DNA from: JADJNY01 sp046349615
Lineage (GTDB): Bacteria; Planctomycetota; UBA1135; GCA-002686595
Assembly (NCBI GenBank): GCA_046349615.1
Contig: JAXMBZ010000012.1
Coordinates: forward strand, 62,001-126,000
DNA length: 64,000 nt
Reading direction: 5' to 3'
Positions within the stretch are counted from its first letter, which is position 1. The number at the start of each line of letters is the position of its first letter. The position numbers were made by a program, and so were the translations under genes. The notes under the pieces were generated by a model. That model ran no database searches. It was not told the DNA's origin and was given only the letters and a program-made list of their open reading frames with translations. Shown in pieces: positions 53,268 to 61,799 of the stretch.

Positions 53268-54485
53268 ATGACCGAGACCTGGATCGGGCGCCAGCCCATC
53301 TTCGACAGACAGCTCGCGACCTACGCGTACGAGCTCTTGTTCCGAAGCCCGCACGTCGCCTCGCCCATCGACGTGCCGGGTGCGGCCGCGACGGCCCAGG
53401 TGATCGTCGGGTCGCTCGTCGACCTCGGCCTCGAGCGCGTCGTGGGTTCCGCGCCCGCCTTCATCAACCTCACGCGCGCTTTCGTCGTGGGCGACCACCC
53501 CCTCCCGTTGCCTCCGGAGCGGGTCGTGCTCGAGCTGCTCGAGGACATCGACGGCGATCCCGAAGTCGTCCGCGGCGTCGAACGGCTGCGCGCACGCGGC
53601 TTCAAGTTCGCGCTCGACGACGTGACCGAGGTCCGGCCCGGTCTGATGCCGCTGCTCGAGCACGTCGAAGTCGTCAAGGTCGATTGTCTCCATCGCTCCG
53701 CCGCCGACATCGCGGCGATCCTGCAGCGCCTGAAGCCGTACGACGCCAAGTTGCTCGCCGAGAAGATCGAGACGCAGGCCGAGCTCGAGACCTGTCGATT
53801 GCTCGGCTTCGACTACTTCCAGGGCTACTTCCTCGAGCGGCCGAACGTCGTCAAGGCGCACGTGCTCTCCCCGACCCGACTGCAGTTGCTGCGGTTGATC
53901 GCGGAGCTCCAGTCGCCCGACGTGTCGTTCGAGCGCATCGAGGAGATCGTCCGTGTCGACCTCGCGCTCAGCCTCAAGCTGCTCGCGTGCGCGAACTCGG
54001 CGATGTACGGCGTGGCGCGACGCATCGACACGGTTCGCGACGCCGTCGTCTACCTCGGTCTGCTCAACACACGCAACCTCGTCACGTTGATCCTGCTCTC
54101 GCGCATCGAGGACAAGCCGCCCGAGCTCCTCCTCCTCGCGATGACGCGCGCGCGGATGTGCGAGAGCATCGCGCACGCGCGCAAGCGTCCGGATTCGCGC
54201 TCGGCGTTCACGGTCGGGATGTTCTCGCTGCTCGACGCGATCCTCGACCAACCGATGGGGAAGATCCTCGAATCCCTGCCGCTCGGAGCGGGCGCGAAGG
54301 GCGCGCTCACCGAGCGCGAGGGCGAGCTCGGCGCGCTGCTCGACGCGGTCGTGTGCTGCGAGCGCGGCGAATGGGACTCGGTCGAGCGGAAGCTCGGTCG
54401 CGAAGCGCCGGTGCTCGATTGCTTCCTCGAGTCCGTCGCGTGGGCCACGGAGATCCGGCGCAGCCTCGCGGGCGCGACGGCGTAG
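53268..54485 (+). CDS. EAL-like/HDOD signalling protein (YuxH type), copy 1
   Basis: A 405-residue cytosolic regulator. The N-terminal half is an EAL-like fold: IGRQPIFDRQLATYAYELLF (the EAL triad is replaced by YELL), FALDDVTEVRPG, VKVDCLH and LLAEKIETQAE followed by DYFQGYFLERP. The C-terminal half is an HDOD domain: IVRVDLALSLKLLACANSAM and GVARRIDTVRDAVVYLGL. Metal-binding residues for c-di-GMP hydrolysis are partly missing (no E-x-L-x-R), so it is probably a binding or regulatory protein and not an active phosphodiesterase. It shares its architecture with the protein at 61800-63026. Confidence 0.88.
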   Translation: MTETWIGRQPIFDRQLATYAYELLFRSPHVASPIDVPGAAATAQVIVGSLVDLGLERVVGSAPAFINLTRAFVVGDHPLPLPPERVVLELLEDIDGDPEVVRGVERLRARGFKFALDDVTEVRPGLMPLLEHVEVVKVDCLHRSAADIAAILQRLKPYDAKLLAEKIETQAELETCRLLGFDYFQGYFLERPNVVKAHVLSPTRLQLLRLIAELQSPDVSFERIEEIVRVDLALSLKLLACANSAMYGVARRIDTVRDAVVYLGLLNTRNLVTLILLSRIEDKPPELLLLAMTRARMCESIAHARKRPDSRSAFTVGMFSLLDAILDQPMGKILESLPLGAGAKGALTEREGELGALLDAVVCCERGEWDSVERKLGREAPVLDCFLESVAWATEIRRSLAGATA

Positions 54486-54611
54486 CGCGTCGACCGCGTG
54501 CGGCGTGCGTCGCGCCAATCGACCCGCGGCGCGGAGAGCGACCTGCGACGTGGGCGAGCCCCCGCGTGCGGCGGACAACGAGCTCCAGCCCGAAGCGAGC
54601 ACCCAAGCAAA

Positions 54612-54637
54612 GGAGCCCGGTCTTGGAACCGGGCTCC
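54612..54637. terminator. Bidirectional hairpin between convergent genes
   Basis: GGAGCCCGGT pairs perfectly with ACCGGGCTCC around CTTGGA, between the HDOD gene and the PVC cytochrome gene whose stops face each other. Confidence 0.7.
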
Positions 54638-54689
54638 GTGTCGACCCGCGCGCTCCACGACACTCCCTGCGTGACGCGCTCGGGTGTTC

Positions 54690-57600
54690 TCAGATGGCGA
54701 CAAGATACTCGATCAGGTCGCGCATTTCGGCGGGCGTCAGGAACTTCTCGAGCCCCTCCGGCATCGCGGAGCGGCCGTCGCGGTGCTCCTCGACGTCCGT
54801 CTTGAGCAGCTCTTGCGTGCGTCCGTCCGAGTCGAGCACTCGGAACGCACGCTCGTCCTCGGCGAGGACGCGGCCTTCGACCACTCGCTCGTCCTTCAGC
54901 GCGAAGACCGTGCTGCGGTAGCCCGCGGCGACGTGTCGGTTCGGCTGGACGATCGACTCGAGGATCTGGAGCCGCGAGAGCCGCTTCCCGACGCCGCGCA
55001 GGTCGGGTCCGACGGTGCCGCCCTCGTCCCACTCGGTCTTGTGGCAGCGCAGGCACGCGGTCGCGTTTTTCTCGCGAAACACGGCCTTTCCACGCTCCCT
55101 GTCGCCGCCGAACAGCCCGTCGATCCACGGAGCGAGCGCCGGGTCGGCCGCGCGCGGCGCCGCGATGCGCGCGAGGAGCGCGTCGAGTCCTGCATCGTTG
55201 CGTGCGCGCGCCGCGGCGTCGAGGTCGAACGCGAGCTCGACGGGGAAGAGTCCGTTCGCGAGCTTCTCGAGCTCGCGCGCGAGCGCCGTCGTCGCGCCGG
55301 GCGCGGGCGACGCACCGAGGATCGCGCACGCGGCCTTGCGCTCGGCGAGTTCGCCGTCGGCGAGGACGCGTTCGGCGAGCGGGAGCGCGTCTTCGGGCGC
55401 GACCTTCGTCAACGCCTCGAGCGCCGCGGCGCGCAGCGCACCATCGCGATCGGCGAGCGCGAGCTGCACGGCCTCGCGCAACTTCGGCGCGTGCACGGCA
55501 GCGAGCGCGCGGAGCGCGGCGCAGCGCACCTTCGACGGCGGACCCGCTTCGACGAGCGGCGCGATCGCGGGCGCGACCTCCACGACGGAGTGTGCCTCGA
55601 CGACCTTCAACCACGCCTCGAGCACGCGCTCCGGCGCCTTCGTGATCCCGCGGTCGACCATGCCCGCGACGACGGGCGCGAGCTTCACCGCGCGCCGCGT
55701 CGCGAGCGCTTCGGCGTCGAAGGGACGCCACGCGCACGACACCGCGTTGCGCGAGGGCGGGTTCGACCATTCGGCGAGCCGCTGGAGCGCCTCGACGCGC
55801 GTCTTCTCGTCGGCCTCGGCGGAAAGCGCGTGCCGCGCGAGGAGCTCGGGTCGCGCGCCTTCGCGGACGCACGCGTTGATCGCGCGCCGCGCGAGGTCGT
55901 ACGTCGCGAGCTTCGGCAGCGCGAGCAAACTCGCGAGATCGCCGCGCGCCGTGACGAGGTCGAGGTCGTCGATCGCGCGCGCGGCCTCGGTCTGGACGAG
56001 CGCGTTCGACTCCGCGAGGAAGCGCGCGACGAGCGGCGACGCGTGGCGGCGCAGTGCGACGACCGCGGCGAGGCGCACGTTCACGTCGGGATCGTCCGCG
56101 AGCTTGAGCAGGCCCTCGGGCCGCTGCGTCCCGGCGAGCCCGAAGATCGCGGCGTGGCGGAGCACGGGGTCCTCGTCCTTCGTCTCGCGCGCGAGCTGCA
56201 CGAGCGCGTTCAACGCGCTCGGGTTGCCGATGCGTCCGAGCGCGATCGCCGCGTGGAAGCGCACGCGCGGCGACGCGTCGGAACAACGCGCGAGCAGCGG
56301 CGCGAACGCCTGCTTCTCACGCACGTCGCCGAGCATGCGCGCGGCCTGCGCGCGGACCTCGGCCTCGTCGTCGACGAGCAGAGAGAGCAACACGGGCACG
56401 ACCGCGTGGGAGCCCCGTCGCGCGAGGATGCCGAGCCCCCACACGCCGTGGACGCGCGCGCGGACGTCGGCGCCGCGCTTCGCGACCTCCTCGAGCACGT
56501 TGCGGCCCTTCTCGCCGCGTGCGACGAGCTCGAACTGCGCCGCGAGCCGCACGCGGCGATCGGCGAACGAGAGCAGCGCGCGGAGCTCGTCCTCCGTCTT
56601 CTTCGCGACGCCGCTCGCGAGCAGCGCGCGCGTCGTCTTCGCGAGCTCCGCGTCGCGCGCGCTCGGCTCGTACACGCGGTAGAGACGGCCCTTGCCCGGC
56701 TGCGACCAACCCTGCGTCCAGTCCGTGACGTACAGCGCGCCGTCCGGCCCGAAGTCGCAGTCCGTCGCGAGCACTTTCCAGATCGCGTGCTCGGAGCCCT
56801 TCAGCCCGAACGTCGCGTTCTTGCGCTCGAGCTCGATCGCGTGCACGCCGCTCGTCGACGCGTCGCCGCGGAAATCGCACAAGAAGAGCCGTCCGCGCCA
56901 GCGCTCGGGACAACCCGTGCCCGGGTCGATCGTGAGCCCCGACGGACCGTCGGCGAAGTTCGCGATCGGCGGCACGAGGTACGCGGCCTGGCCTTCGAAG
57001 TGCGGATACCAGAGCTTCTCCTCGTTCCACGGACCGCGGAGCGCGGGCTCGGTGATCCACTGGTAGCTCTGCCGCCAACCCGAGTCGCCGCCCTCGACGA
57101 CGTGCACGAGGCGCGCGCGGTCGCCGCCGTCGGAGTTGTTGTCGCCGGTGAAGAGGTCGCCGAAGTCGTCGAACGCGAGCTCCTGCGGGTTGCGCAGGCC
57201 CGTCGCGAAGACCTCGAGCTTCGAACCATCGAGCTCGCACCGCAGCACGGCGCCGCATTGCGGATGGTGGAGCTCGGCGTCCTTCGTCTTCACGTCGAAG
57301 CCGCGGTCGCCGATCGAGAAGTAGAGCCGTTCGTCGGGCCCGATCACGAGCCCGTGCATGTCGTGCCCGAGGAGCGCGACGTGCACGCCGAAGCCGGTCA
57401 TGAGCTCCGTCGTCTCGTCCGCGACGTCGTCGTGGTTCGTGTCGCGGAGGCGCCACACGCTCGGGATCGACGTGACGAAGACGTCGCCGTGGTGCTCGAG
57501 CACGCCGGCCGCGATGCCCGCCGCCGCGCCGGTGAACGCGGTGCTGAACGGCGTCGATCGATCGACGACGCCGTCGCCGTCCGTGTCGCGCAGGAGCGAG

Positions 57601-57992
57601 ACGCGGTCGTACGCGGTCTCCATCTCGGAGAAGCGCTCGCCGAGCTGCTTTCGAAAGTACGCGACGCGATCGGCGACCGTCTTCGCCGCGAGGTCGTCGT
57701 CGAGCCAATCCATGTGGTCGCGGATGTCCGTCACGCCTTGGTGGTGGCGGAACGTCTCCGCGACGTAGAACGCGCCGTCGTTCGCCGGCCAGAACGCGAC
57801 GGGGTTCGCGAAGGACGGCTCGGCGGCGACGAGCTCGACGCGGAAGCCGTCGGGCACTTCGAAGCGCGCGATCGCCGCGCGTCCTTCGTCGGAAGCGGGC
57901 ACGATGCGCGGCTCGAAGGCAGGCTTCTGATCGTGCGCGAGGTCGTCGGGTTTTCCGTGCTGGAGCGCGAGGAGGAGGGCGGCGATCGGCAT
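54690..57992 (-). CDS. PVC-type heme-binding CxxCH protein (membrane-bound dehydrogenase-like)
   Basis: An 1100-residue exported protein with the architecture characteristic of planctomycetes and relatives. A short signal peptide is followed by an N-terminal glucose/sorbosone-dehydrogenase-like beta-propeller (GFRVELVAAEPSFANPVAF, GHDMHGLVIGPDERLYFSIG, FATGLRNPQELAFDDFGDLF, GALYVTDWTQGW). HEAT-like helical repeats come next (about 500-900). The C-terminal cytochrome c domain has ACLRCHK (C980, C983, H984), GPDLRGVGKRLSR and the closing LTPAEMRDLIEYL. It probably oxidises a sugar-type or other organic substrate in the periplasm and passes electrons to the heme. The start is the ATG before the signal peptide. 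Confidence 0.9.
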   Translation of the reverse strand: MPIAALLLALQHGKPDDLAHDQKPAFEPRIVPASDEGRAAIARFEVPDGFRVELVAAEPSFANPVAFWPANDGAFYVAETFRHHQGVTDIRDHMDWLDDDLAAKTVADRVAYFRKQLGERFSEMETAYDRVSLLRDTDGDGVVDRSTPFSTAFTGAAAGIAAGVLEHHGDVFVTSIPSVWRLRDTNHDDVADETTELMTGFGVHVALLGHDMHGLVIGPDERLYFSIGDRGFDVKTKDAELHHPQCGAVLRCELDGSKLEVFATGLRNPQELAFDDFGDLFTGDNNSDGGDRARLVHVVEGGDSGWRQSYQWITEPALRGPWNEEKLWYPHFEGQAAYLVPPIANFADGPSGLTIDPGTGCPERWRGRLFLCDFRGDASTSGVHAIELERKNATFGLKGSEHAIWKVLATDCDFGPDGALYVTDWTQGWSQPGKGRLYRVYEPSARDAELAKTTRALLASGVAKKTEDELRALLSFADRRVRLAAQFELVARGEKGRNVLEEVAKRGADVRARVHGVWGLGILARRGSHAVVPVLLSLLVDDEAEVRAQAARMLGDVREKQAFAPLLARCSDASPRVRFHAAIALGRIGNPSALNALVQLARETKDEDPVLRHAAIFGLAGTQRPEGLLKLADDPDVNVRLAAVVALRRHASPLVARFLAESNALVQTEAARAIDDLDLVTARGDLASLLALPKLATYDLARRAINACVREGARPELLARHALSAEADEKTRVEALQRLAEWSNPPSRNAVSCAWRPFDAEALATRRAVKLAPVVAGMVDRGITKAPERVLEAWLKVVEAHSVVEVAPAIAPLVEAGPPSKVRCAALRALAAVHAPKLREAVQLALADRDGALRAAALEALTKVAPEDALPLAERVLADGELAERKAACAILGASPAPGATTALARELEKLANGLFPVELAFDLDAAARARNDAGLDALLARIAAPRAADPALAPWIDGLFGGDRERGKAVFREKNATACLRCHKTEWDEGGTVGPDLRGVGKRLSRLQILESIVQPNRHVAAGYRSTVFALKDERVVEGRVLAEDERAFRVLDSDGRTQELLKTDVEEHRDGRSAMPEGLEKFLTPAEMRDLIEYLVAI

Positions 57993-58124
57993 GTTCGGTG
58001 GGGGGCGGCGAGCGAAAGCGCCGGCGCAGATGCTAGCGCTCGACTCGCGTCGCGCGACCGCCTGATGGTCGACGAAACGCGACACCGAAGCGACCGCATC
58101 GCGCGTCGACGGCCCCACGACGAG

Positions 58125-58158
58125 CGAAGGACCTCGGCAACGTGCCCGAGGCCCTTCG
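58125..58158 (-). terminator. Terminator of the hemerythrin gene
   Basis: CGAAGGACCTCGG pairs with CCGAGGCCCTTCG around CAACGTGC with one mismatch, about 25 bp beyond the stop of the minus-strand gene. Confidence 0.6.
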
Positions 58159-58184
58159 TCCTTCGCACCGCGAGCAAACCGCGA

Positions 58185-58592
58185 TCAGGTCGCGCCCTTG
58201 CCCTTCAGGAACGGAGCGTACTTCTTGTCGCTGCCGAGGATGTGGCCGTTCAGCCAGTCGCGCAGGAAGTTCATCAGTTGCGGCGAGAGCTTCGACTGCC
58301 CCGCCTTGAACTGCGTCTGGAACTCCGCGACCTGCTGCTTGAGCTTGTCGTGCTCGGCCTTGTGCGCCGTCGAATCGGCGTAGCCGTGCTTCGCGAAGAG
58401 GGTCTCCTCGTGCGCGAAGTGGGTGACCGTGTACTTCACGAGGCCGTCGAGGATCTTGCCCGTCTGGTCGTTCGCTTTGCCGGCGAGCATCGCGTCCTGC
58501 AGCTCGTTGATCATCTCCACGAGCTTCTGGTGCTGCGTGTCGATCGATTGGATGCCGAGCACGTATTTGTCGGTCCACGTCATCAGTGCCAT
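58185..58592 (-). CDS. Bacteriohemerythrin
   Basis: A 135-residue four-helix-bundle protein with all seven diiron ligands of the hemerythrin family in the right spacing: H21 (DTQHQ), H58 and E62 (HFAHEE), H77 and H81 (HKAEH), H117 and D122 (HILGSD). The opening MTWTDKYVLGIQSID is typical of bacteriohemerythrins. It binds O2 reversibly at a non-heme diiron site for storage, delivery or sensing. It lies 25 bp downstream of the chemotaxis-type transducer on the same strand with a good AGGAGA ribosome site, so the two are probably translated from one mRNA. Confidence 0.95.
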   Translation of the reverse strand: MALMTWTDKYVLGIQSIDTQHQKLVEMINELQDAMLAGKANDQTGKILDGLVKYTVTHFAHEETLFAKHGYADSTAHKAEHDKLKQQVAEFQTQFKAGQSKLSPQLMNFLRDWLNGHILGSDKKYAPFLKGKGAT

Positions 58593-58617
58593 CGTCGTCT
58601 CCTGGTCGTTCGAATCG

Positions 58618-59520
58618 TCAAGGGGTGGAGGACTCGCCGGGCCGTTCCCTGGGAAGGACGGACGCCGGCGAGGGGGCGGTGAGGGCGGCGACGCAGAGGG
58701 CGTCGACGGCGCCCTGCATCGTCTTCAGCGCGTCCTGCACGCGCGCAGCGGACGCGTGAGCGTCGTCGACGGCGCGCGCGACGGAGGCGATCTCGTTCGA
58801 GACGTTCTTGCTCCCCGTCGCCGCGGTGCGCACGTTCGAGCCGATGTCGCGCGTCGATTGCGCCTGCTCGGCGGCGGCGCGCTCGACGGTGCTCGAGATC
58901 GTCTGCATGCGTCGGATCGTCTCGCCGATGCCGGTGATCGCCTGGACGCACTCGGCGGAGACGCGCTGGATCGCCTCGTTCTGCGCGCCGATCTGCTCGG
59001 TCGCGGTCGCGGACTCCTGCGCGAGACGCTTCACCTCCGCGGCGACGACCGCGAAGCCGCGGCCCGCTTCGCCCGCGCGCGCGGCCTCGATCGTCGCGTT
59101 GAGTGCGAGCAGGTTCGTCTGGCGCGCGATCTGGCTGATCAGCTTGACGACCTTCGCGATCTGCTGGGAGATCTCGCCGAGCCCCGCGATCGCCGCGTTC
59201 GTGCGGTCGACTTCCGTGACGGCTTCCTGCGCGATGCGCGAGGACTCCGCGACTTGCTCGCCGACGCTCGCGGCCGAGGCCGTGAGTCCGTCCGTCGCGT
59301 CGGCGACGAACTCGAAGCTCATCGCGATCTGCTCGGCGGTGTCGGCGGCGGAGGTCGCGCTCGCGGTCGTCGAACTCGTCGTGCTCGCGAGCTCCGAGGT
59401 CGCGGCGCCGACGCCGGTCAGCGCATCACGGACGGCCTCGACGAGCGCGCGCGGATCGCGCGAGGAGTCTCGAACCGTCGTCGGCGCGTCGACGACGGCG
59501 TCGGGGAGGACACTGGGCAT
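58618..59520 (-). CDS. Soluble methyl-accepting chemotaxis-type signalling protein
   Basis: A 300-residue protein made almost only of an MCP signalling domain, with no membrane segment and no recognisable sensor domain. The hairpin tip SQIARQTNLLALNATIEAAR followed by AGEAGRGFAVVAAEVKRLAQ is complete and binds CheA/CheW in relatives. Helical heptads flank it. The N-terminal 50 residues are polar and unassigned. Gene order (transducer, then bacteriohemerythrin, 25-bp gap) suggests that the hemerythrin supplies the O2-sensing function in trans, as a split form of DcrH-like MCP-hemerythrin fusions. The window also has hook genes, so aerotaxis is possible. Confidence 0.88.
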   Translation of the reverse strand: MPSVLPDAVVDAPTTVRDSSRDPRALVEAVRDALTGVGAATSELASTTSSTTASATSAADTAEQIAMSFEFVADATDGLTASAASVGEQVAESSRIAQEAVTEVDRTNAAIAGLGEISQQIAKVVKLISQIARQTNLLALNATIEAARAGEAGRGFAVVAAEVKRLAQESATATEQIGAQNEAIQRVSAECVQAITGIGETIRRMQTISSTVERAAAEQAQSTRDIGSNVRTAATGSKNVSNEIASVARAVDDAHASAARVQDALKTMQGAVDALCVAALTAPSPASVLPRERPGESSTP

Positions 59521-59742
59521 GGTGGGGACGCCGGAGTGGGGTCCGGGTTCCCAGCGCTATCGGTACTCGTCGTCGGAGCGCTTGATGCCTGGCGCGTCGC
59601 CTACGCACCGAAAGTCGTCACGACGATCGCACGCTCACGTCACGGTGCGCACTCCAGCGTAGAACCGAAGCGGCTGGAGACCCGCGGAGCCCGAACTCCA
59701 GTTCGAGCGAAGCTCGTGGGAGCGCGGGTCGCGAGCCGTGCG

Positions 59743-60708
59743 TCAAGCGAGCTCGACGCGCAAACGCTCGAGCAACGCCTTCGTCGCGCGGATGCCGTCC
59801 GCTTCGGAGAGGCGCGAGCCTTCGTACTCGATGCCGACGTGCGCGTGGAAGCCCGCGTCGAGCACGATCTTCATCATGCGCGCGTAGTCGATCGTCGTCT
59901 CGTTCCCCTGCGCGTCGAAGTCGTACGACTTCGCGCTCACCGCGCGCGCCCACGGCATCATCTCGCGCACGCCCTCGTAGCGGTCGTACTGCTGGCCTTC
60001 GCCGATCGTGAAGTTGCCGAAGTCGGGGAGCGTGCCGACGCGCGGGTGGTTCGCGGCCTTCATGACGGAGGCCATCCACGCGCCGTTGGAGGAGAGGCCG
60101 CCGTGGTTCTCGATGATCACGTAGAGACCGAGCGTGTCGCCGCGCACGCCGAGCGCGTGCATCGACTCCGCGACGCGGTCGCGGTGTTCCTCGGGCGTGC
60201 CCTCGCCGTACGCGTTGACGCGGATCGCCATGCAGCCGAGCGCGTGCGCGATCTCGAGCCAGCGCACGTGGTTCTGGACGGCTTGCTCGCGCTCTTCCTT
60301 CTTCGCGGCGCCGAGGTTGCCTTCGCCGTCGATCATGATGAGCCGGCTCTCGACGCCGAGGCTCTTGCAGCGCTTGCCGAGCTCCCCGATGTAAGCGTCG
60401 TCGTGCTTCCTCTCCTTGTAGAAGGTGCTGACGTACTCGACGGCGTCGATGCCGTAGTCGCGCTTCGCGACGATCGGGAAGTCGAGCGGGTCGAGCGTCT
60501 TCTTGAAGAGCGCGTCGTGCAGCGACCACTGCGCGAGCGAGATCGGGAAGAGCAGTTTCCTCGCGCTCTTCTTCTCGAGCTTGGCGGCCGAGTCGGGCCC
60601 GGGCTCGCGGCCGACGCCGTAGTACGTTTCACGGCGACAAGCGCCGAGCGCGAGCGCGCCGAGGGAGAGGGAACCGACGAGGAACTCGCGCCGATCGTGC
60701 GTGGTCAT
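59743..60708 (-). CDS. Sugar phosphate isomerase/epimerase-like TIM-barrel protein, Tat-exported
   Basis: A 321-residue protein. The N-terminus has a twin-arginine motif (HDRREFLVGS) and a hydrophobic run ending LGAC, which is lipobox-like. The rest is an AP-endonuclease-2/xylose-isomerase-like TIM barrel: GIDAVEYVSTFYKER, LGVESRLIMIDGEG, GCMAIRVNAYGEGTPEE, LYVIIENHGGLSSNG with the metal-binding Glu, VGTLPDFGNF, VSAKSYDFD and HVGIEYEGSRLSE with another Glu. Such Tat-exported barrels are common in planctomycetes; most act on sugars or are uncharacterised. The substrate is unknown. Confidence 0.87.
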   Translation of the reverse strand: MTTHDRREFLVGSLSLGALALGACRRETYYGVGREPGPDSAAKLEKKSARKLLFPISLAQWSLHDALFKKTLDPLDFPIVAKRDYGIDAVEYVSTFYKERKHDDAYIGELGKRCKSLGVESRLIMIDGEGNLGAAKKEEREQAVQNHVRWLEIAHALGCMAIRVNAYGEGTPEEHRDRVAESMHALGVRGDTLGLYVIIENHGGLSSNGAWMASVMKAANHPRVGTLPDFGNFTIGEGQQYDRYEGVREMMPWARAVSAKSYDFDAQGNETTIDYARMMKIVLDAGFHAHVGIEYEGSRLSEADGIRATKALLERLRVELA

Positions 60709-60922
60709 GGCGCGCGGGAGCGTAGCGCGGGCAGCAGCGACGGGCCAGCGCTTCAGCGCGTCGAGTGCGGCGCGAGCTGGAACACGAGGGCGGGTCGCGA
60801 CGGATCGAAGCGTAGGCGCAGGACGGTGGCGTGGGAGCCGCGGCGCAGGCTCGTCCCACGCGGGGCAACGGCATGGACGGGGCGACGCGCGCAGGCCGTG
60901 GTGTTCGGTGGGTCGCGCGGCG

Positions 60923-61603
60923 TCAGCGGAAGAGGTCGTGCAGCGGTGCGAGCTCTTCGACGAGCATCCAGAGCAACGCCACGGCGAGCAGGCTCGCGGG
61001 TAACGCGAGCGCGACCGCGACGTCGGTCGTCCAGCGCTCGGTCTTCGTGAGGTCGCGCCGTCGCGGCGAGCGGAGATAGCGCGGCGCGAGCGCGAGCGAG
61101 ACCGGCGCGAAGATCAAGCTCGGCATGCAGTAGCGGATTCGTCGAGCGAGCGCGCGCGTGCGCTCGAGCTCGGCGTCGGGTGGCGAGCTCGGGGCGAGCG
61201 TCTCCGCCGCGGTCGGGAGCGCGTCGCCGGTCGTGAGCCCGGTCGTCGCGTCGTCGCGCGGAGTCTCGTCGAGCACGTCGGCGCGTGGCGCGGCGGGTGC
61301 GGTGTCGCGCTGCGCGACGGACGCGGAGCCACGCTCCTCGAACGGCGCCGTGTCACGCTCCTCGACGGGCACAGGATCGAGCCGCTGAGCGACGCGCTCG
61401 GCGTCCTCGACGAACGAGCGGGGCACGTAGAGCGCCGACTCGCCCACGAAGCCGCCGAGCTGTTGCTCGAACGACTCGAGCTGGACCTTGACGGGCACGC
61501 GGACGCGCTCGAGCTCGCTCTGCAGCGCGAGCAGGTCCGGCAAAGCGCCGATTCGCACGACCACCCAGTCGTGTGCCGCGAATCCGAGGTCGAGTTTAGC
61601 CAT
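60923..61603 (-). CDS. Membrane-anchored protein with a DUF2007-like N-terminus
   Basis: A 226-residue protein. The first 75 residues (VVVRIGALPDLLALQSELER, VPVKVQ, a GG turn, ALYVPRSFVEDAERVAQRL) follow the layout of small DUF2007-type signal-transducing domains; this assignment is tentative. A Thr/Ala/Glu/Asp-rich linker with repeated ER(D/G)(T/S)A-like units spans 75-140. Two hydrophobic segments lie at the C-terminus (SLIFAPVSLALAP and VAVALALPASLLAVALLWML). The function is unknown. Divergent from the second EAL/HDOD gene, with a 196-bp spacer showing nothing else. Confidence 0.65.
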   Translation of the reverse strand: MAKLDLGFAAHDWVVVRIGALPDLLALQSELERVRVPVKVQLESFEQQLGGFVGESALYVPRSFVEDAERVAQRLDPVPVEERDTAPFEERGSASVAQRDTAPAAPRADVLDETPRDDATTGLTTGDALPTAAETLAPSSPPDAELERTRALARRIRYCMPSLIFAPVSLALAPRYLRSPRRRDLTKTERWTTDVAVALALPASLLAVALLWMLVEELAPLHDLFR

Positions 61604-61799
61604 CGCGCTCTCTCGAGTGGCTGCGTCCGCCGCGTGCGCTCTCGTCGTTCAGCGCTCGCCAGGCGTGCCGTGCTCGATGCGCTCGAAGGTACTCGCGGTT
61701 CGCAGAGGCGTCCAACCTCCGCGGAGCGAGCTCGAAGCCGTGCCGAGCCATCTGGATGCGCTTCGAGCGAAATGCTCTCATCCGCGCGGGGTTGCTCGC

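Noticed and set aside
54684..58682. A 1332-codon plus-strand open frame opposite the PVC cytochrome
   Set aside because: Shadow frame rich in Arg, Glu and Leu. The minus strand has a full conserved domain order with CxxCH.
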